Notes under the pieces: model-generated
Database searches by the model: none
What the model saw: only the letters and a program-made list of their open reading frames with translations
Told to the model about the DNA's origin: nothing
Assembly: GCA_044350895.1 (NCBI GenBank)
Contig: JBILGT010000010.1
Span: 1 to 40,987 of the forward strand
Direction: 5' to 3'
From: OMIS01 sp044350895
Lineage (GTDB): Bacteria; Patescibacteriota; Microgenomatia; UBA1400; PJMF01
DNA length: 40,987 nt
Program-made: the position numbers and the translations under genes
Shown here: piece by piece, positions 17,028 through 24,504 of the stretch
How the letters are laid out: each line of letters begins with the position of its first letter
Numbering within the stretch: the stretch's first letter is position 1

Positions 17028-17999
17028 CTATTTAAAAAACTCAATGGTTTTTGAGAGACCTTCAGTGAAGCTCACTTTGGGTTGCCAACCAAGTAGTTGT
17101 TGAGCATACGAAATGTCTGGTTTTCGACGAGTTGGATCATCTTTAGGGAGCGGGAGGGTGTTAATTTTTAACTCAGTATCTGGGTGCATAATCTGATGAA
17201 TTACCTCAGCCGTTTGCTTAATTGTATATTCCTCAGGATTTCCTAAGTTTACCGTTGTACCATTGCCATCTTGATGGGCAGCCAAAAGCAAAATTCCGTC
17301 TACAAGATCAGAAACATAACAGTATGAACGAGTCTGTGTGCCATCACCATGAATGGTGTATGGCTTGCTGGCCAGTGCCTCACTAATAAATTGTGGAATC
17401 ACTCTGCCATCTGTGGGGTTGATTCGAGGGCCATAGGTATTAAAAATGCGCACAATCCGAACATCCATCTTAAAATCACGCTGGTGCACACCACAAATTG
17501 TTTCCCCAAGCCGCTTCGCTTCGTCATAACAGGACCTAATACCATTTGGGTTGACATTGCCCCAATATGATTCTGGTTGTGGATGTACCTGTGGATCACC
17601 ATAGACTTCAGAGGTACTGGCAAAAAGTGTCCGCGCCTGTGGTGAGTTCTCCTGCAAGTACTGCAGTAAATTATGCAGTGCAACAGTATTTACCAGATAG
17701 GTTTCGATAGGATGCGCTTGATATCGTGGTGGACTTGCTGGTGACGCAAAATGTAAAAGTACATCTATCTGCAGTTCTTTCGGTAAATATTCTGTGGGCT
17801 TTTTAATTACATCAGCTTCAATAAAGGTAAAGTTTGGATGGTGTGCAAACGATGCAGTATTTTCACTTCGACCAGTTAGAAAATTATCAATTCCATACAC
17901 CCGCGCTCCAGCAGCTAAGAGAGTTTCACACAAATGTGAACCAATGAATCCCGCGGCACCAGTAACTAGTACAGTTTTATTTGAAAAAAATTCGTGCAT
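17028..17999 (-). CDS. uxs: UDP-glucuronate decarboxylase (UDP-xylose synthase)-like SDR
   Basis: The 323-residue protein shows the full UXS pattern: VTGAAGFIGSHL (12-23), LLHFASPASPPRY, FASTSEVYGDPQVHPQPE with S130 and E131, GNVNPNGIRSCYDEAKR with Y158 and K162, IFNTYGPRINPTDGRV, and GDGTQTRSYCYV. UXS makes UDP-xylose from UDP-glucuronate; a few close relatives only remove or epimerise. I use ATG 17999; a TTG at 18029 would lie upstream of the -10 box. It is divergent from the RHH-nucleotidyltransferase gene over 77 bases, which invites shared regulation. The stop lies 10 bases from the convergent unknown gene. No UDP-glucose dehydrogenase is in the window. Confidence 0.88.
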   Translation of the reverse strand: MHEFFSNKTVLVTGAAGFIGSHLCETLLAAGARVYGIDNFLTGRSENTASFAHHPNFTFIEADVIKKPTEYLPKELQIDVLLHFASPASPPRYQAHPIETYLVNTVALHNLLQYLQENSPQARTLFASTSEVYGDPQVHPQPESYWGNVNPNGIRSCYDEAKRLGETICGVHQRDFKMDVRIVRIFNTYGPRINPTDGRVIPQFISEALASKPYTIHGDGTQTRSYCYVSDLVDGILLLAAHQDGNGTTVNLGNPEEYTIKQTAEVIHQIMHPDTELKINTLPLPKDDPTRRKPDISYAQQLLGWQPKVSFTEGLSKTIEFFK

Positions 18000-18006
18000 A
18001 GTATTT

Positions 18007-18012
18007 ATTGTA
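18007..18012 (-). promoter_or_regulatory. -10 box of the UXS gene
   Basis: TACAAT on the minus strand lies 7 bases before the ATG, so transcription would start at the start codon. No convincing -35 box is seen. It shares the intergenic region with the promoter of the divergent RHH gene. Confidence 0.45.
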
Positions 18013-18022
18013 ACAGAGGAAA

Positions 18023-18051
18023 TTGACAAAAAGACACACGGGGAATAGACT
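18023..18051 (+). promoter_or_regulatory. promoter of the RHH-nucleotidyltransferase gene
   Basis: A perfect -35 box TTGACA (18023-18028), a 17-base spacer and TAGACT (18046-18051, 4 of 6). The start point would fall near 18058, about 19 bases before the ATG, inside the palindrome at 18052-18061. Confidence 0.6.
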
Positions 18052-18061
18052 GCAATATTGC
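18052..18061. promoter_or_regulatory. palindrome GCAATATTGC, candidate operator
   Basis: A perfect 10-base palindrome directly after the -10 box of the RHH gene and over its expected start point. RHH dimers bind short palindromes, often in their own promoters. An operator role here is inference. Confidence 0.4.
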
Positions 18062-18076
18062 TACATCATATTTTGT

Positions 18077-18895
18077 ATGAAATCACGGTTAACTATTACA
18101 CTACCAGACAGTTTACTTCGTCAAATTGATGAAATTGTTGATAAACAAACGATCCGCAATAGATCTCATGCCATTGAACACCTTGTCCGCCAAAGCCTCA
18201 CCCCACAGATCACGACCGCAATAATCTTAGCAGGTGGTAAAAAGCATGATGCAAACAATCCTGTTTTGACTGAAATTAATGGCGAGGTTTTAATTGCTTT
18301 AACTATTAAAAATCTTAATCTCTACGGCATTAAACATATTATTATCTGTACAACCAAAGATGATACTGAAATTCAGAAATTTTGTGGTGATGGCAAACAG
18401 TTTGGCGTCTCCATTCAGTATTCGTATGAATCAGCGCCACTAGGTACTGCTGGCGCTCTTAAAAAAGCTCAATCACTGCTCAAAAACGAGAGCCCATTTC
18501 TGGTAATTCATGGCGATGTTTTAACAGATATCAAACTTGATGAAGTTTTTGAATTCCATCTGCAAGAGGGTGCCCAAGCCACAATGATTGTGAAACCAAA
18601 ACTCAGCACCAAACTGTATGGTCAGGTTTCTATTCAAGGCAATCGAATCACCACTTTTGCAGAAGCTGGCACAGAAAGTGGAATTAGTTTTATCAATACC
18701 GGGGTATATGTACTTAATTGGGAAGTGCTACAAACTATACCTAGTAAAAAAAGTACGTTTCTTGAAAGTGATATTTTCCCAACACTTGCAAAGAAGAATC
18801 AGCTGAGGGCCTACTTTTTTCAAGGTCTTTGGTACGATGTTTCTACTCCAGAACAACATGATGAGGCAGTCAGCAACTGGTCAAAACGATCATAA
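18077..18895 (+). CDS. ribbon-helix-helix DNA-binding domain fused to a degenerate sugar nucleotidyltransferase domain
   Basis: Residues 1-41 are a clear CopG/Arc-type RHH unit: strand RLTITLP, helix DSLLRQIDEIVDK, turn, and helix SHAIEHLVRQSL. Residues 47-272 are a nucleotidyltransferase fold of the RmlA/GlmU/ManC group: IILAGG, PLGTAGALKKA (121-131), HGDVLTD (145-151), INTGVYVLN and WYDVSTPE. The catalytic signature is missing. After LAGG the GTR arginine and the PKP lysine are replaced by KKHDANNPVLTEINGE, and the usual FxEKP lysine is lost (FAEAG). So it probably binds a sugar nucleotide without making one, and could act as a sugar-nucleotide-responsive regulator. I use ATG 18077; a TTG at 18023 lies in the -35 box. 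The target may be the divergent UXS gene or its own promoter. Confidence 0.85.
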   Translation: MKSRLTITLPDSLLRQIDEIVDKQTIRNRSHAIEHLVRQSLTPQITTAIILAGGKKHDANNPVLTEINGEVLIALTIKNLNLYGIKHIIICTTKDDTEIQKFCGDGKQFGVSIQYSYESAPLGTAGALKKAQSLLKNESPFLVIHGDVLTDIKLDEVFEFHLQEGAQATMIVKPKLSTKLYGQVSIQGNRITTFAEAGTESGISFINTGVYVLNWEVLQTIPSKKSTFLESDIFPTLAKKNQLRAYFFQGLWYDVSTPEQHDEAVSNWSKRS

Positions 18896-18907
18896 CTCCC
18901 GTATACT
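18878..18907 (+). promoter_or_regulatory. putative promoter of the 18917 operon
   Basis: TGGTCA (18878-18883), an 18-base spacer and TATACT (18902-18907), lying over the last codons and stop of the RHH gene. The ATG follows after 9 bases, again with no room for a ribosome site. Confidence 0.5.
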
Positions 18908-18916
18908 AAACCTGTG

Positions 18917-20410
18917 ATGCTACATCTGAAACGTATTTCTTCCAGCTTACTTGTCCTGAGCCTACTTGTGCTAAGTTTTCTCATGCGCCTTCCATTGTTA
19001 CAAGGTTCCTTTTGGCTTGATGAAGCTGCACAAGCCATTGAAAGTGCACGACCGTTGTCGCAGCAGCTCAGTATTGCAGAAGATTTTCAACCGCCGCTAC
19101 TACATCTGGTGCTGCATTTTGCCTCACTAGTCTCCCACACCGAGTGGTGGCTCCGGATGATTGGGGCAGTTATTCCGGGAATTATTGTTATTTACTATAC
19201 CTACAAAATTGGCAAACAGTTGTACTCGCAATCAGTAGGACTGATTAGTGCGCTTCTCTTGGCCACTTCTTCGTTTCATATTTTTTATTCACAAGAACTC
19301 CGACCATACTCACTCTCTGTGGTCTGGGTAGTAGTAACTTGGTCACTCCTGATTGCAGCAAGTATGCAAGCCAAGCGCTTCACAAAACATACAAGTGTTC
19401 TATATGGTGTCGCCACAGCTTTAGGGCTCTACACTTCATACTTATATCCATTTGTCGTACTTTCTCAAGGAATTTATATAGTTTGGAAAGAACGGCAGTT
19501 TTTAAAATCATATCTTCTTTCACTCTGTATCACAGCAGTTTTATTTCTTCCTTGGGTGCCCTACATGCTTGAGCAGCTGCAGGTTGGACGAGCATTACAA
19601 AAAAGTCTACCAGGGTGGGAGAGTGTTGTGGCAATTCCACAGCTCAAATCGTTACCACTCACCTTTGGAAAATTTATTTTTGGTGTACTTAACTTAGAAT
19701 TCTCAGCACCATTTTTGCTCATTACTACAACTTTATTGGCAGGTGTAGCTTGGGTAATCTGGAAAAATAGAGCAGGACTCTATAACAAAGAGCAAGTTGC
19801 ACTGTACTGTTGGTTTTTAATTCCACTTATCACAGCTTGGCTTGTTTCCTTTTTTATTCCCATTCTCCAACCAAAACGAGTGATTTACTTGCTTCCAGCA
19901 TTCTATTTGCTCAGTACTGCATTTTCTCTCAAAGGATTGTCACTTCGTCAAATGACCACAAGCGTATGGATCCGTGTAGTGCCGATTGTGCTACTGCTGT
20001 TCATCAATATATATGCGAGTTTTGCGTACTATATAACTCCTCAGTATCAACGCGAAGATTGGCGTGGTACCTATCAAAAAATCACCACACAGTACCCTAG
20101 TGATGCAGCAGTTATCTTTGCATTTTCAGGTGTTTTTGCTCCTTGGGAGTGGTACGATAATACTAGCTATCCAGTTTTCACGACTGGAAGCCTCACAACA
20201 GCAAACTCTGCTGATCTAGAATCTCAACTAAAAAAAGCCACAGAGTACTCATATCTCTTGGTATTTGACTACTTGAGAGATTTGACAGATCCCAATCATG
20301 AGATTGAGGCTGTATTAGAGGGTCTGGGGTATACGCAAAAAGATATATTTGCAGTACCAAATATAGGATTTATTAGGGTGTATGCACGGCAAGAGGCTGT
20401 GCTAAGCTAA
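18917..20410 (+). CDS. GT-C fold membrane glycosyltransferase (GT39-like)
   Basis: A 497-residue protein with about ten to twelve membrane helices. The first outward loop holds GSFWLDEAAQAIESARPL, the aspartate-glutamate pair used by GT39-type enzymes, followed by FQPPLLHLVLHF and SFHIFYSQELRPY, both common in this group. It would use a polyprenyl-phosphate sugar at the outer face of the membrane. The C-terminal part from about residue 365 is soluble. I start at ATG 18917; a GTG directly before it at 18914 would add one residue. It heads a tight run with two GT4 genes, ruvC and ruvA, and lies 5 bases from the first GT4. Confidence 0.75.
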   Translation: MLHLKRISSSLLVLSLLVLSFLMRLPLLQGSFWLDEAAQAIESARPLSQQLSIAEDFQPPLLHLVLHFASLVSHTEWWLRMIGAVIPGIIVIYYTYKIGKQLYSQSVGLISALLLATSSFHIFYSQELRPYSLSVVWVVVTWSLLIAASMQAKRFTKHTSVLYGVATALGLYTSYLYPFVVLSQGIYIVWKERQFLKSYLLSLCITAVLFLPWVPYMLEQLQVGRALQKSLPGWESVVAIPQLKSLPLTFGKFIFGVLNLEFSAPFLLITTTLLAGVAWVIWKNRAGLYNKEQVALYCWFLIPLITAWLVSFFIPILQPKRVIYLLPAFYLLSTAFSLKGLSLRQMTTSVWIRVVPIVLLLFINIYASFAYYITPQYQREDWRGTYQKITTQYPSDAAVIFAFSGVFAPWEWYDNTSYPVFTTGSLTTANSADLESQLKKATEYSYLLVFDYLRDLTDPNHEIEAVLEGLGYTQKDIFAVPNIGFIRVYARQEAVLS

Positions 20411-20415
20411 AAATT

Positions 20416-21561
20416 ATGCTGAATGTAGGAATAGACATTACTGCCACAATCTATGGTCGTGGCGTTTCAAGATATACGAGCAACTTAGTGCGTGGATTGT
20501 TGTGGAATAAAGATGTACGTGCCGTTTTATATGGTTCATCGCTCAGACAACGCTCCGAGCTTATTCAAATTGCCGAGCAGCTCAAAAAAGAAACAAACAG
20601 TAAGGCAGAAACTGTCATCCAATCCTATCCACCGTCATTGTATAACTTCATGTGGAATAAAATTGGTTATCCAAGAATTAAAAGTATTTTGCCTTCCATT
20701 CAAGTTTTTCACTCCTGGGACTGGCTACAGCCTCCCGATCGTGACTTACCACTCGTTTCAACCATTCATGACATGGCATTAGCCAAATTCCCTGAAACCG
20801 CACATCCTAAGATTAAGCACATGCATGAGCAATCTTGGAAGATTCTCAAAGAGCGAAAAGCTCATATTATTGCAGTCAGTCGCGCTACCAAAAACGATAT
20901 TGTCCAACTTTTGAATATTCCTGAAGAGCTGGTTCATGTAGTGCATGAAGCCTTGCCGCTTGAAGTAAAGTACACCGCTGAGAGTTTGACAGAAGAAATG
21001 GAAGCTGAAGTTGTAGCTCGATTGCACCTTGATCGCCCATATATTTTGTTTGTCGGAACGAGAGAGCCCCGAAAAAATCTGGCACGGCTGATTGAAGCTT
21101 GGCTGCCCATGCAGAATGATATTGATCTTGTTATTGCTGGCGAAGTGGGCTGGGATGGCTCAGATAAAAAATACACAAATATTCCTAACTTGCGCTTTTT
21201 AGGTAGAGTGAGTGACATTGATCTTTCTGTTTTGTACACCCATACCAAAGTTTTTGCGTTTCCTTCACTCTATGAAGGCTTTGGGTTACCAATTCTTGAG
21301 GCGTTTTACCATGGTGCCCCAGTGGTAACTTCAAATACTTCAAGTATGCCTGAAGTGGCCGGCAATGCTGCAGAACTGGTTGACCCACTTTCTGTGGAAA
21401 GTATTCAAGCTGGGCTTAAAAAGATCCTCAATGAAACAGAATCCGAGCAACAAACACGGATGCAGCGCATGATTATTCGTCAGCATATGTTTAATTGGGA
21501 AAAGGTGACTGAAGAAACAATTGCTGTCTATAAAAAGGCGATTGAAACAAAGCAACCATGA
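20416..21561 (+). CDS. GT4 glycosyltransferase
   Basis: A 381-residue GT-B enzyme. The N-terminal domain has the loop GIDITATIYGRGVSRYTSNL and the segment LVSTIHDMALAKFPE. The C-terminal domain begins YILFVGTREPRKNLARLI and has the acidic sugar-nucleotide motif FPSLYEGFGLPILEAFYHG (the E-x7-E pattern). It is a retaining enzyme, probably a mannosyl- or rhamnosyl-transferase, acting in the cytoplasm. It resembles the next gene in both motifs and length, which suggests an old tandem duplication, and overlaps it by 4 bases (ATGA). Confidence 0.88.
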   Translation: MLNVGIDITATIYGRGVSRYTSNLVRGLLWNKDVRAVLYGSSLRQRSELIQIAEQLKKETNSKAETVIQSYPPSLYNFMWNKIGYPRIKSILPSIQVFHSWDWLQPPDRDLPLVSTIHDMALAKFPETAHPKIKHMHEQSWKILKERKAHIIAVSRATKNDIVQLLNIPEELVHVVHEALPLEVKYTAESLTEEMEAEVVARLHLDRPYILFVGTREPRKNLARLIEAWLPMQNDIDLVIAGEVGWDGSDKKYTNIPNLRFLGRVSDIDLSVLYTHTKVFAFPSLYEGFGLPILEAFYHGAPVVTSNTSSMPEVAGNAAELVDPLSVESIQAGLKKILNETESEQQTRMQRMIIRQHMFNWEKVTEETIAVYKKAIETKQP

Positions 21562-22772
21562 GAATTGAGACTGACCCACTGCATATTGCAATTGATGGTA
21601 ATGAAGCCAATGTACTGAGTCGTGTGGGCAGCAATGTCTATGCGCACGAAATTCTCACCGCACTTGAAGCCAAAACAAAAAATGATCCGACCATAGCTGT
21701 TACAGTGTTACTTGCAGCACCACCTATTGATACACTGCCACCTGACAGAAAGGGTTGGCGCTATCAAGTAGTTGGTCCTAAAAAATTCTGGACACAGTGG
21801 GCACTCCCATTACACCTCTTTGCCAAACGCAAAATTTACGATGTCTTCTTTACGCCTGGTCACTATGCACCTCGGTTATCACCAATTCCATATGTTTCAT
21901 CGGTCATGGATACAGCCTATTTAGATTATCCCGAGCAGTTCACGCCAAAGGATCGGGTGCAGCTCACTAACTGGACTCGCTACAGTGTCAAAAATGCCAA
22001 AAAGATTGTTGTAATTAGTGAGTACACCAAGCAAAGTGTCATCAGGCACTATAAAAAATCTCCACAAGATATTGTGGTGGCGTATCCAGCACTACACCCG
22101 TTGAATACTGCACTGCCTGAGCCAGAGCGAAAAGAGTTCTTTGAGCGATTTGCAATTACTGAGCCATACTTTTTGTTTGTCGGCACATTGCAGCCTCGTA
22201 AAAATGTCCACCGTTTGATTGATGCCTATGAAATTTTGCGCGACAGACTCATTGCAGAAAAAGCAAAACCAGAAGAAATTTTTAAACGCAAAAAACAAAA
22301 AGAGCAGCTTCCACCCAAGCTTGTTTTGGCTGGTAAAGTGGGGTGGATGGCTGAACCTATCCTCGAGCGAATTAAAAAATCCAAGTATGCCAGTGACATC
22401 ATTACGACTGGATTTATCAGTGATGCTGAGAAAAAAGCACTCTACGCAAAATCTACAACACTGGTGCTGATTGGACTGCACGAAGGATTTGGCATTCCAC
22501 CACTTGAGGCAATGCACTATGGCACTATTCCACTTGTTGCAAATACCACAAGTTTGCCAGAAGTTGTCAAAGATGCGGGACTGACAGTAGATCCAATGGA
22601 CGTGGCAGGTATTGCTGATGCACTCTGGAAAATTCTTAATTTCAAAGCTAAAGAGCGAGCTATGTACTTGCGCACCGGCAGAGAACAGGCTAAAACATTC
22701 TCATGGAATACAACGGCTGAGACTGTGCTCAACACACTCACGACTCTTGTAGACCAAACGTATCATGGATAA
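21558..22772 (+). CDS. GT4 glycosyltransferase
   Basis: A 404-residue GT-B enzyme related to the preceding gene. Motifs include IAIDGNEANVLSRVGSNVYA, YVSSVMDTAYLDYPEQF, YFLFVGTLQPRKNVHRLI and LIGLHEGFGIPPLEAMHYG, again with the E-x7-E pattern. Residues about 230-252 carry a lysine- and glutamate-rich insertion (PEEIFKRKKQKEQLPP) that the preceding paralogue lacks. The end overlaps ruvC by 8 bases. The donor sugar is unknown. Confidence 0.88.
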   Translation: MRIETDPLHIAIDGNEANVLSRVGSNVYAHEILTALEAKTKNDPTIAVTVLLAAPPIDTLPPDRKGWRYQVVGPKKFWTQWALPLHLFAKRKIYDVFFTPGHYAPRLSPIPYVSSVMDTAYLDYPEQFTPKDRVQLTNWTRYSVKNAKKIVVISEYTKQSVIRHYKKSPQDIVVAYPALHPLNTALPEPERKEFFERFAITEPYFLFVGTLQPRKNVHRLIDAYEILRDRLIAEKAKPEEIFKRKKQKEQLPPKLVLAGKVGWMAEPILERIKKSKYASDIITTGFISDAEKKALYAKSTTLVLIGLHEGFGIPPLEAMHYGTIPLVANTTSLPEVVKDAGLTVDPMDVAGIADALWKILNFKAKERAMYLRTGREQAKTFSWNTTAETVLNTLTTLVDQTYHG

Positions 22773-23271
22773 GATTCAGTTCCCGATTATGATTGGCATT
22801 GACCCTGGTTTCGATCGGATGGGGTGGGGAGTGGGTCAGCAAAATTCCAAAGGCGAAGTGGTCATTATTGCTCATGGGTGCATTTTGACTCCCAAATCAG
22901 ATGATATTTTTGTGCGCTACAAACAGTTGCGACTTGAACTTGAAACTATTTTGCACAAGTACGCGCCTGCAGAAGCAGGAATAGAAACACTTTTCTTTTC
23001 TAATAATCAAAAGACTGCCATGCGTGTGAGTGAAGCGCGCGGTATCATTATCAGCGTGCTATTGGCTCAGGGCTGCCAAGTAGCAGAGTACAACCCGCTC
23101 CAAATCAAACAAGCTGTGACGGGATTTGGAAAGGCAGAAAAAGCTGCTGTAGATAAAATGGTACGACTCCAACTCAAGCTCCCTGCGGGCAAGATTATCG
23201 ATGATACAATGGATGCGTTAGCAGTTCTTCTGACACATAGTACCGCAAGAAAGATTAACAAACTTCTATGA
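22765..23271 (+). CDS. ruvC: crossover junction endodeoxyribonuclease RuvC
   Basis: A 168-residue RNase H-fold resolvase that cuts Holliday junctions with RuvAB. The first catalytic aspartate is in IGIDPGFDRMGWGV, the glutamate in AGIETLFFSNNQKTAM, and the last acidic pair in IIDDTMDALAVLLTH. EYNPLQIKQAVTGFGKAEK is the family's central motif. The ATG at 22765 overlaps the upstream GT4 by 8 bases; another ATG at 22789, directly before IGIDPG, is possible but would lose the overlap. It overlaps ruvA by 4 bases. Transcription with glycosyltransferase genes is unusual. Confidence 0.95.
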   Translation: MDKIQFPIMIGIDPGFDRMGWGVGQQNSKGEVVIIAHGCILTPKSDDIFVRYKQLRLELETILHKYAPAEAGIETLFFSNNQKTAMRVSEARGIIISVLLAQGCQVAEYNPLQIKQAVTGFGKAEKAAVDKMVRLQLKLPAGKIIDDTMDALAVLLTHSTARKINKLL

Positions 23272-23831
23272 TTTCACTCCTTATTGGCAAACCATATGTT
23301 GAACTAAATAAACTGACAGTACTCGTGGGTGGTGTGGGCTATGAAGTCTACACTGGCAATAAAATTTTATCTCAGGCAGCCACACTTTCTGAAATTACAC
23401 TTTTTATTCATACCCATGTCAGGGAAGATGCACTCGAATTATTTGGTTTTTCTAGTGCAACAGAGCGTAACTTATTTTTACTACTTTTGAGCGTTTCAGG
23501 AATTGGTCCCAAAACTGCGCTGATGATTGCCAACCAAGGTGTCGAACAAATAACTACCGCCGTGCAACAAGCTAACGTAACATTTTTCACCAAGATCCCA
23601 CGGGTTGGTAAAAAAATGGGACAGAAAATAATTATTGATCTCAAGAGTAGGCTGGGAAGTTTGAAAGAACTTAAAATTGGTGGTTTCTCAGAGCATGAAC
23701 AGATGATTGTGGATGCTGTTGTGGCACTGGGCTTTGATGAACAACGCGTGTATGAATTGATGGAAGGCCAGGCGTTTTCAGAAGTGAGTGCTGAAGATGC
23801 AATTAAGAAGCTGCTCAAAGAGTTGAAGTAG
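23268..23831 (+). CDS. ruvA: Holliday junction DNA helicase subunit RuvA
   Basis: A 187-residue junction-binding protein with the three family domains. The N-terminal OB fold begins MISLLIGKPYVELNKL with HTHVREDALELFGF, the helix-hairpin-helix pair lies at LSVSGIGPKTALMI and KIPRVGKKMGQKIIIDL, and the C-terminal helices (from about 145, VDAVVALGFDE) contact RuvB. It is slightly shorter than the usual 190-205 residues. The overlapping ATGA with ruvC shows coupling. ruvB lies 0.7 kb downstream, past a convergent Nudix gene, so the three ruv genes are not one operon. Confidence 0.95.
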   Translation: MISLLIGKPYVELNKLTVLVGGVGYEVYTGNKILSQAATLSEITLFIHTHVREDALELFGFSSATERNLFLLLLSVSGIGPKTALMIANQGVEQITTAVQQANVTFFTKIPRVGKKMGQKIIIDLKSRLGSLKELKIGGFSEHEQMIVDAVVALGFDEQRVYELMEGQAFSEVSAEDAIKKLLKELK

Positions 23832-23895
23832 GTGCGATTGCTAGTTCGTTTGTTAAATTTAGTACAAGTTATATATTAACTACTATTTTGTAAGG

Positions 23896-24387
23896 CTATA
23901 AATACTCAATAGCTTCCAAATTTTGCCCAACTCCACTGAGTGCCAGCACCTTGTCATTTTTATGTTTGATAAACAACTCGATATCCATCTTGATACCTAG
24001 TACTGAAATTTTTTCTAAAGCTTCTTCTGGTGTCAGCCAAGCATACTCAGAGTGTTCTGGACTGAGTTGTACTTCTAATCTATCCGTAGTGCAGTGGAAG
24101 GTAAAACCAAAAATTTCTGTTTCAGGAGACTTTTGACCGCGATAAAAATGCCAGACCCTCAGTAGTCTTTTGATCTTAAAATCAGTTACGCCTGTCTCTT
24201 CAAAAGCTTCTCTGCGCAGAGCTTCATACAGTTCTTCATGTTGATCAATGCGGCCATAGGTAATCTCCCACTCGCCTTTTTGAAAGTTTGAGCCGTCACG
24301 ACGGACGCACAAAATTTTACCTGATGGTGAATGTTCAAGGAGACAACCTACGCCTACCATAAATCTACCAATTTTTGTTTCTGTCAT
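23896..24387 (-). CDS. Nudix hydrolase
   Basis: A 163-residue protein with a complete Nudix box GRIDQHEELYEALRREAFEETGV (shown here in parts: G, then E six on, RE and EE), starting at about residue 45 as GRIDQHEELY and continuing ALRREAFEETGV. Substrates are nucleoside diphosphates linked to another group; the sequence resembles dihydroneopterin-triphosphate or dATP pyrophosphohydrolases (the NTPase type), but this is a guess. I take the ATG at 24387, which has the site gaaaggg just upstream; an in-frame TTG at 24399 would lie over that site. It is a lone minus-strand gene between ruvA and ruvB, convergent with ruvA with a 64-base gap that holds no clear terminator. Confidence 0.9.
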   Translation of the reverse strand: MTETKIGRFMVGVGCLLEHSPSGKILCVRRDGSNFQKGEWEITYGRIDQHEELYEALRREAFEETGVTDFKIKRLLRVWHFYRGQKSPETEIFGFTFHCTTDRLEVQLSPEHSEYAWLTPEEALEKISVLGIKMDIELFIKHKNDKVLALSGVGQNLEAIEYL

Positions 24388-24412
24388 CTTCCCTTTCAAA
24401 TACTGTAGCAGC

Positions 24413-24421
24413 AGTATAACA
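24413..24421 (-). promoter_or_regulatory. extended -10 promoter of the Nudix gene
   Basis: On the minus strand TGTTATACT combines a TG extension with a good -10 box. The ATG is 25 bases downstream, leaving room for the ribosome site gaaaggg. No -35 box is evident. Confidence 0.5.
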
Positions 24422-24504
24422 AAAAATAACTCTACCTAAAACTCAAGCTGCATGACAAACCCCTCAACTTATGCTACCTTGATCTATACGAAAGAAACCC
24501 AGTC

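Noticed and set aside
18023..18076. TTG start at 18023 for the RHH fusion protein
   Set aside because: It would begin within the -35 box, and the extra residues do not fit the RHH domain, which begins at ATG 18077.
22092..22517. Open frame of 141 codons on the minus strand
   Set aside because: It lies opposite the second GT4 gene, has no family resemblance and is cysteine- and phenylalanine-rich in the way of antisense frames.
23408..23818. Open frame of 136 codons opposite ruvA
   Set aside because: Serine-rich antisense shadow of a certain gene.
23832..23895. Bidirectional terminator between ruvA and the Nudix gene
   Set aside because: The gap is A/T-rich, but I found no stable stem followed by a T-run.
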